Origin: Bradyrhizobium sp. 141
GTDB lineage: Bacteria; Pseudomonadota; Alphaproteobacteria; Rhizobiales; Xanthobacteraceae
Length of the DNA: 47,826 nt
Direction: 5' to 3'
Assembly (NCBI RefSeq): GCF_023074055.1
Contig: NZ_JADPKR010000031.1
Span: 1 to 47,826 of the forward strand
The position numbers were made by a program, and so were the translations under genes. Shown here piece by piece: positions 43,187 to 47,826 of the stretch; positions within the stretch are counted from its first letter, which is position 1; each line of letters begins with the position of its first letter. The notes under the pieces were generated by a model that saw only the letters and a list, made by a program, of their open reading frames with translations, searched no databases and was not told the origin of the DNA.

Positions 43187-44803
43187 ATGCTCGATCTTTG
43201 GTACAAGAATGCCGTGATTTACAGCCTCAACGTCGCCACCTACCGGGATAGCAACGGAGACGGCATCGGTGATTTCAAGGGCCTGGCTGGGCAGCTCGAT
43301 CATATTGCTCAGCTTGGCGTAAATTGTCTGTGGTTACTCCCTTTCTATCCGAGTCCCGGGCTGGACCACGGCTACGATGTGACCGACTACTACAACGTCG
43401 CTCCAGCCCTCGGCACCCTGGGCGACTTCGTCGAATTCAGTCACCAGGCGAGGCTTCGGGGATTGCGGCTGATCATCGATCTCCCCATCAACCATACATC
43501 AGAACGACACCCCTGGTTTCAGCAGGCGCGCGCCGATCCGTCATCGCCGTTTCGCGAATACTACGTTTGGTCTGACACCGAGCCAGAAAACAGCACGGAT
43601 GGCGTTGTTTTTCCTGGCTTTCAGTTGAGCGTGTGGAACTACGATCTCTGTGCGCAGGCATGGTATTATCACCGGTTTTACCAGCATCAGCCTGATCTAA
43701 ATATTGGCTGCGCTGCGGTTCGCGAAGAGATCTTCAAGATTTGTGGTTTTTGGCTCGAACTGGGCGTGTCAGGATTCCGCATCGATGCTGCCCCGTTCGT
43801 GGTTGAGGAAGTCCGGCCGGATCGTCCGGCGACTCGCCGGTACGAATTTTTTGGAGAGCTTCGCGATTTCCTGTCCTGGCGCAAAGGTGACGCCGTCTTG
43901 CTGGCCGAAGCCAACGTTCTTCCGGCAGAGCTTGAGCACTATTTCGGCGACGGATCGCGCATCCATCTTCTGTTCGCGTTCTTGTTGAACCAACACCTGT
44001 TTCTTGCACTTGCGCGCGAAAGCGCCGAACCGTTGCAGCGCTGTCTGACCGCGCTGCCTCGGTTGCCGCAATTCGCGCAATGGGCCCAGTTCCTTCGCAA
44101 CCACGATGAGTTGGACCTTGGACGTCTGTCGTCCGAAGAGCGCGAAGAAGTCTACGCTGCGTTCGCTCCCACTCGCAAAATGCAGCTCTACGGACGCGGA
44201 ATTCGCCGCCGGCTTGCAGCCATGCTCGAAAATGACCGCCGCCGCATTGAGCTCGCATTCAGCCTGCTCTTTAGCCTTCCTGGCACACCGGTTATCTACT
44301 ACGGGGACGAGCTGGGGATGGGTGACGATCTCGCGCTTCCCGAGCGATGGCCCGTGCGTACTTGCATGCAATGGAGCGACGAGGAGAACGGCGGATTCTC
44401 CTCGCAACCCACGCGGTTGCTGCATCACATGATCCGCGACGGCGAATATGGTCCACCTAAGGTAAATGCCATCGCTCAGCAACGTGATCCGGATTCGCTA
44501 TTCAACTGGATGCGTCGGCTGGTTGAGATGCGCCAGTCTTGTGCAGAGATCGGTTGGGGCGAGTGGACCCTTCCTCAAAGCGATTGCCCCTCGGTTCTGA
44601 TCCAGCATTTTGTCTGGGAGGGCCGGGCGGTGCTTATCCTGCACAATTTATCGCAGGACGAATGCAGCACACATGTCAACGACCTTTCAAAGGGAAGGAA
44701 ACTGACCGATGTATTTGGCAACCGGATTTATTCATCGAAGCCCAACGCGGACGGCACGATCGAGCTTGATGGTTACGGGTACCGATGGTTTCGGGTCGAT
44801 TAG
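43187..44803 (+). CDS. GH13 alpha-glucosidase/trehalose-synthase-like enzyme
   Basis: 538 aa from ATG 43187. The (beta/alpha)8 barrel shows the four GH13 regions: DLPINHTSERHPWF, GFRIDAAPF with the nucleophile Asp200, LLAEANV with the acid/base Glu241, and FLRNHDELD with Asp307. The start WYKNAVIYSLNVATYRDSNGDGIGDFKGL and the NHDEL motif are most like trehalose synthase (maltose to trehalose) and related enzymes. No maltokinase domain is fused. A short C-terminal beta domain follows (ILHNLSQDE to the end). Downstream in the same direction is a GT4 glycosyltransferase, so a role in alpha-glucan or trehalose metabolism under stress is reasonable. Exact substrate not certain. Confidence 0.82.
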   Translation: MLDLWYKNAVIYSLNVATYRDSNGDGIGDFKGLAGQLDHIAQLGVNCLWLLPFYPSPGLDHGYDVTDYYNVAPALGTLGDFVEFSHQARLRGLRLIIDLPINHTSERHPWFQQARADPSSPFREYYVWSDTEPENSTDGVVFPGFQLSVWNYDLCAQAWYYHRFYQHQPDLNIGCAAVREEIFKICGFWLELGVSGFRIDAAPFVVEEVRPDRPATRRYEFFGELRDFLSWRKGDAVLLAEANVLPAELEHYFGDGSRIHLLFAFLLNQHLFLALARESAEPLQRCLTALPRLPQFAQWAQFLRNHDELDLGRLSSEEREEVYAAFAPTRKMQLYGRGIRRRLAAMLENDRRRIELAFSLLFSLPGTPVIYYGDELGMGDDLALPERWPVRTCMQWSDEENGGFSSQPTRLLHHMIRDGEYGPPKVNAIAQQRDPDSLFNWMRRLVEMRQSCAEIGWGEWTLPQSDCPSVLIQHFVWEGRAVLILHNLSQDECSTHVNDLSKGRKLTDVFGNRIYSSKPNADGTIELDGYGYRWFRVD

Positions 44804-44930
44804 ATCGGTTCGGAGGCATGGTCGAGGAACACGATGGTCTATCGCCTAAGCAGCGGCTGTGCGTCGCCGCGGTTGGCTCAACCGGAATGAAGAAGAGGCC
44901 CGCGGTCTTAGCTTCACTTGGAAGGTCTAC

Positions 44931-45959
44931 ATGAGAATAGCCCAGATTGCGCCCTTGGCTGAGAGCGTTCCGCCGAAACTTTATGGCGGCACGGAAAGGG
45001 TCGTCGCCTGGCTCGTGGATGCACTCGTCGACCTTGGGCATGAGGTCACGCTCTTTGCGAGCGGCGACTCGAAGACAAGCGCTACGCTTCATCCGGTTTG
45101 GCCACGTGCGCTTCGCCTTGGGCGACCGCGGACAGACCCGAATGCGGCCATGGCTGTTCTGTTGGAGGCAGTATCGCGTAGGGCTCATGAATTCGAGGTC
45201 ATTCACGCCCACATCGACTGGCTGCACCTGCCATTGCTCAGCCGGTTGGGCATTCCCTTCGTGACGACGATGCATGGTCGATTGGATCTTCCAGGTTTGC
45301 CGGCTCTGATTGACGAATTTCCGGGGGCCTGTCTTGTCTCAATCTCCGATGATCAACGCATTCCGCTCGCGAACGCGAACTGGTGCGGAACGGTATATCA
45401 CGGCTTGCCCGTCGAGCAGTTTCGCGCCTCGTTTACCTCCGGTTCGTACTTGGCCTTTCTGGGCCGGCTGAGCCCCGACAAAGGCCCCGAAGACGCCATT
45501 CGCATTGCGCGCGCAGCAGGAATCCCGCTGCGCATCGCGGCAAAAATCCCGCGGGCCGAGACAGGCTATTTCAAGGAGCGCATTGAACCTCACGTCGACG
45601 GCGAGCAAGTCCAGGTCGTCGGGGAAGTGAATGATGAGACGAAACAGCCGTTCCTCGCGGATGCAGCGGCGTTGCTATTCCCGATCCGGTGGCCCGAACC
45701 TTTCGGACTGGTGATGATCGAGGCCATGGCCTGCGGCACGCCGGTCATTGCCTATCGGTCCGGATCGGTGCCGGAGGTGATTGATGAAGGCGTGACCGGC
45801 TTCATCGTCGAAAATGAAGGCGAAGCCGCTGCAGCCGTGGCACAACTCGCAAGCCTGGATCGGCGGCGCGTCCGCGCAAAATTCGAGGAGCGCTTCACCG
45901 CGCGGCGGATGGCAGAGGATTACGTCCGACATTACCAACAGATGTTGGGCGCACACTAG
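44931..45959 (+). CDS. GT4-family glycosyltransferase
   Basis: 342 aa from ATG 44931 (MRIAQIAPLAESVPPKLYGG). It has the GT-B fold with two Rossmann halves. The N-terminal acceptor half includes the GGTERVVAWLVDALVDLGHEVTLFASG start, and TTMHGRLD marks the middle. The C-terminal nucleotide-sugar half includes FLGRLSPDKGPEDAIRIAR and the E-x7-E motif in PEPFGLVMIEAMACGTPVIAY. A long C-terminal helix (YVRHYQQML) closes the fold. It is soluble or peripheral. It is placed after the GH13 enzyme with about 130 bases between. Sugar donor and acceptor cannot be read from the sequence. Confidence 0.86.
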   Translation: MRIAQIAPLAESVPPKLYGGTERVVAWLVDALVDLGHEVTLFASGDSKTSATLHPVWPRALRLGRPRTDPNAAMAVLLEAVSRRAHEFEVIHAHIDWLHLPLLSRLGIPFVTTMHGRLDLPGLPALIDEFPGACLVSISDDQRIPLANANWCGTVYHGLPVEQFRASFTSGSYLAFLGRLSPDKGPEDAIRIARAAGIPLRIAAKIPRAETGYFKERIEPHVDGEQVQVVGEVNDETKQPFLADAAALLFPIRWPEPFGLVMIEAMACGTPVIAYRSGSVPEVIDEGVTGFIVENEGEAAAAVAQLASLDRRRVRAKFEERFTARRMAEDYVRHYQQMLGAH

Positions 45960-46259
45960 CGTCCTCTCTGTGAGGTCCGCCGATCGCTGCATCCGGCGCT
46001 TGAATCGCGTCCTCCTGTTGGCCTAGCCATAGACCTGGATTACGCCGACCTCGGTTGCTGTCTGCCGGCCGACTTCTTCGCCCCGACTCTCTCCTCGGTC
46101 TCCTGCCCGCGATCGGCACGAAAGGAGTTGGGGGTCCAAATTGGACCGCGCTCGCCCCCTTGAAACTGAAGAGGGATTTCTCCGTTGCTATACGCCGCGA
46201 GGACGCGGCGCCGGTGCTCAATGGGCCCGGCGAGCCCCGGGGCGTCGGACAGGTGTCCA
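45960..46259. other. Gap without a recognised gene
   Basis: These 300 bases lie between the glycosyltransferase stop and the transporter start. No coding frame, repeat or strong hairpin was noticed. It probably contains the promoter of the MFS transporter. Confidence 0.45.
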
Positions 46260-47453
46260 ATGCTGCAAGTCATCCGCGTCAGTGGACCGCTTGCCTATAT
46301 TATTCTTTATGTCGCCTTGTATGCCGCGTTTGGCGTGGCGTCGCCTTATTGGCCACAATTTTTCGAAACGAAAGCTCTGTCCCCGCAGCAAATCGCCCTG
46401 ATACTGGCTGCTGCTATGGCAATGCGCCTTGCCGCCGGCCCATTAATTGGAGCGTTCGCCGATCTTTTGGGATCATTGCGCCTTGTGCTCGCAACCTGTG
46501 CGGCCGTGGCGGCTGGCGCGGCCGCTGCATTGTTGTGGTCCACTAGCTTCTCGCAACTGCTTTTGCTGGCCTTGGTTCAAGCTGCAGCGCTTGCTCCCAC
46601 GACGTCGATTGCCGACGCGTTGGCAGTCAATACAGCAAAGCCCCAGATAGGGGCTAGACCCTTTGAATACGGCTGGATACGAGGTTCAGCCTCGATGGCT
46701 TTCGTGGTGGGTACGTTGTCCGTCGGACAACTGATCAGCCGCACTGATCTCACGCCAATTATCTGGCTGAATGCATCCCTACTTGTGGTGGCGGCTGCCG
46801 TAACCGCGTTAGTGCCCAAGATCACTACTCGATCTGCGCCATGCGCCAGCGCATCGCCTATCTTCGTTCCAGTGCTCAGACTTCTTGCCATGCCGCAGTT
46901 TCGGATTCTGATCTTGGTCTCAGCCTTAGTCTATGGGAGTCACGCGATGCAGGACGCATTTGCAGTGATTCGATGGAGCGAGGCCGGACTAGCGCCATGG
47001 GCCATAAGTCTGTTGTGGTCAGAAGCGGTAGCAGCGGAAGTCGTCGTCTTTTTCCTAATCGGTCCCGGATTAGTTAGCCGGATTGGCGCGCGTGGTGCGG
47101 CAACCCTGGCAGCCGCGGCTGGAATAATCCGCTGGTCTATTTCCGGCGTGACCACCTCCGTTCTGATCCTCTCGGTTCTGCAGCCACTACACGGATTAAC
47201 TTTCGCGCTGCTCCACCTTGCCTGCATGAGCACGATGAGGTCTCTTATTCCAGTCGGACTGGCCGCAACCGCCCAAGCTGTCTATGCCTTTGGTTCAGGT
47301 CTGGTAACTGCCGCACTGACTCTGTTATCAGGGATGCTCTATGCCACGTATGGAGGGGCAGCATTCTTTCCGATGGCAATTCTGTGCGGCCTCGCAGTCC
47401 CGTTTGCCTGGTTCGGTTTTACTGATTTACGGACGCGGTTCGTTTCCTCATAA
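46260..47453 (+). CDS. MFS transporter, HcaT/3-phenylpropionate-like group
   Basis: 397 aa from ATG 46260, with about twelve membrane helices. The start LAYIILYVALYAAFGVASPYWPQFF and the RLAAGPLIGAFADLLGSLR loop (motif A-like, between helices 2 and 3) fit the MFS_1-like family that includes HcaT. PFEYGWIRGSASMAFVVGTL in the middle is the family's conserved R-x-G-S segment. The longer upstream frame lacks resemblance and a ribosome site. Substrate unknown. It is monocistronic as far as the window shows, and the IS21-type end lies about 275 bases downstream. Confidence 0.82.
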   Translation: MLQVIRVSGPLAYIILYVALYAAFGVASPYWPQFFETKALSPQQIALILAAAMAMRLAAGPLIGAFADLLGSLRLVLATCAAVAAGAAAALLWSTSFSQLLLLALVQAAALAPTTSIADALAVNTAKPQIGARPFEYGWIRGSASMAFVVGTLSVGQLISRTDLTPIIWLNASLLVVAAAVTALVPKITTRSAPCASASPIFVPVLRLLAMPQFRILILVSALVYGSHAMQDAFAVIRWSEAGLAPWAISLLWSEAVAAEVVVFFLIGPGLVSRIGARGAATLAAAAGIIRWSISGVTTSVLILSVLQPLHGLTFALLHLACMSTMRSLIPVGLAATAQAVYAFGSGLVTAALTLLSGMLYATYGGAAFFPMAILCGLAVPFAWFGFTDLRTRFVSS

Positions 47454-47727
47454 GCAGGCACCTCGGTGTATCGGCCTTTCGCAACGACTTGAGCGCAATA
47501 TCGGATCGTGATGACGATGCTCAGCGCGCCCAACCTCGGGCGCATCGGTCCCGCTGATGCACACTGCTGGCCGAAAATCGAGTACCCTGCGAAATGCGCG
47601 GAGGAAAGGTCCGCCACCCGTTCTTCAAGGGACTTCGGGAAGACCGGTAACGGATGCCTTCCGCTTGTGGCAGGGGGCAGACAAGCCGCTGGATATCCTG
47701 CTGACTATCCCCGCTGGCCTTCATCGA

Positions 47728-47793
47728 TGTCATTCGGCCTGCAATATTGACCCCCTGAGCCGGGGGATCGGCGTCCAAAATTGACCCCCTACA
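47728..47793. repeat. IS21-family-type end (right copy of inverted repeat)
   Basis: Bases 47728-47783 are the exact reverse complement of 96-151, and this copy extends outward ten more bases to the terminal TACA (element end reading TGTAGGGGGTCAATTTT on the minus strand). Multiple internal GGGGGTCAAT motifs fit IS21-family ends. The body of such an element would lie to the left, yet the adjacent 270 bases carry no IstA or IstB coding sequence, so this is an orphan end. Confidence 0.65.
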
Positions 47794-47826
47794 GATTGGT
47801 CTGTTGCGCTGCCTGCTTCGTAACAA

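Noticed and set aside
42958..43206. 82-codon minus-strand frame (LTGGDALTLLVAAAFDPAKI)
   Set aside because: Overlaps the GH13 start, loses coherence after 50 residues and has no ribosome site; possible but not supported.

Overview
The window reads as a GC-rich alphaproteobacterial chromosome segment, most likely Bradyrhizobium or a close relative. The evidence is the Porin_2-type outer-membrane porin at 23.2-24.7 kb, a GrlR-family gene with the bradyrhizobial-type start MFKDG, several small proteins I associate with this group, and overall coding style. No rRNA or tRNA gene was recognised.

Layout. (1) 0-6 kb is a decayed flank. It holds an IS21-type end, a broken Pcm/erythromycin-esterase gene, a response regulator, a broken YihY-family gene, decayed small genes, an intact DUF5939-type adenylate cyclase and an ArsR fragment. 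(2) 6-20.3 kb is mostly intact signalling and envelope genes: a chemotaxis receptor; a PAS-GGDEF-EAL protein; a cupredoxin / membrane protein / di-haem peroxidase (MauG/CCP) group; and an operon of HlyD-like adaptor, BcsA-like glycosyltransferase with a PilZ-like tail, and a dCache-HAMP sensor. A FixK/FNR-like palindrome and a LigD remnant lie between the last two groups. (3) 20.3-26.6 kb is mobile-element debris: a 5'-truncated ERF recombination protein with an HNH-like tail, N- and C-terminal pieces of serine recombinases, and IS3 fragments. Intact MarR and porin genes sit inside it. (4) 26.6-39.6 kb is the most interesting part, with two dedicated export systems in opposite orientations. 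On the minus strand are an ECF sigma factor, an Asp-rich protein, a 1215-aa protein with 22 copies of a 29-aa repeat, and a type I ABC/HlyD pair. On the plus strand are a 65-aa peptide with a bacteriocin-type leader, a CvaA-like adaptor and a CvaB-like ABC transporter with a C39 peptidase domain. The two halves are linked because the C-terminal tail of the C39 transporter is homologous to the Asp-rich protein on the other side. (5) 40-42.6 kb is a second set of small genes, paralogous to those at 2.9-5.8 kb and partly decayed. (6) 43.2-47.5 kb carries a GH13 trehalose-synthase-like enzyme, a GT4 glycosyltransferase and an MFS transporter. It is followed by an inverted copy of the same IS21-type end found at the left edge.

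How the genes may work together. Cyclic-di-GMP turnover (GGDEF-EAL protein) may bear on the BcsA-like polysaccharide operon. The ECF sigma factor plausibly drives the Asp-rich, repeat-protein and T1SS genes. The C39 transporter is the expected processing and export machine for the leader peptide. Frameshifts and nonsense codons cluster near the window edges and in the 20-26 kb debris, while the central operons are intact, so decay is a more likely explanation than random sequencing error. All functional assignments rest on motif recognition by eye; no database search was run.
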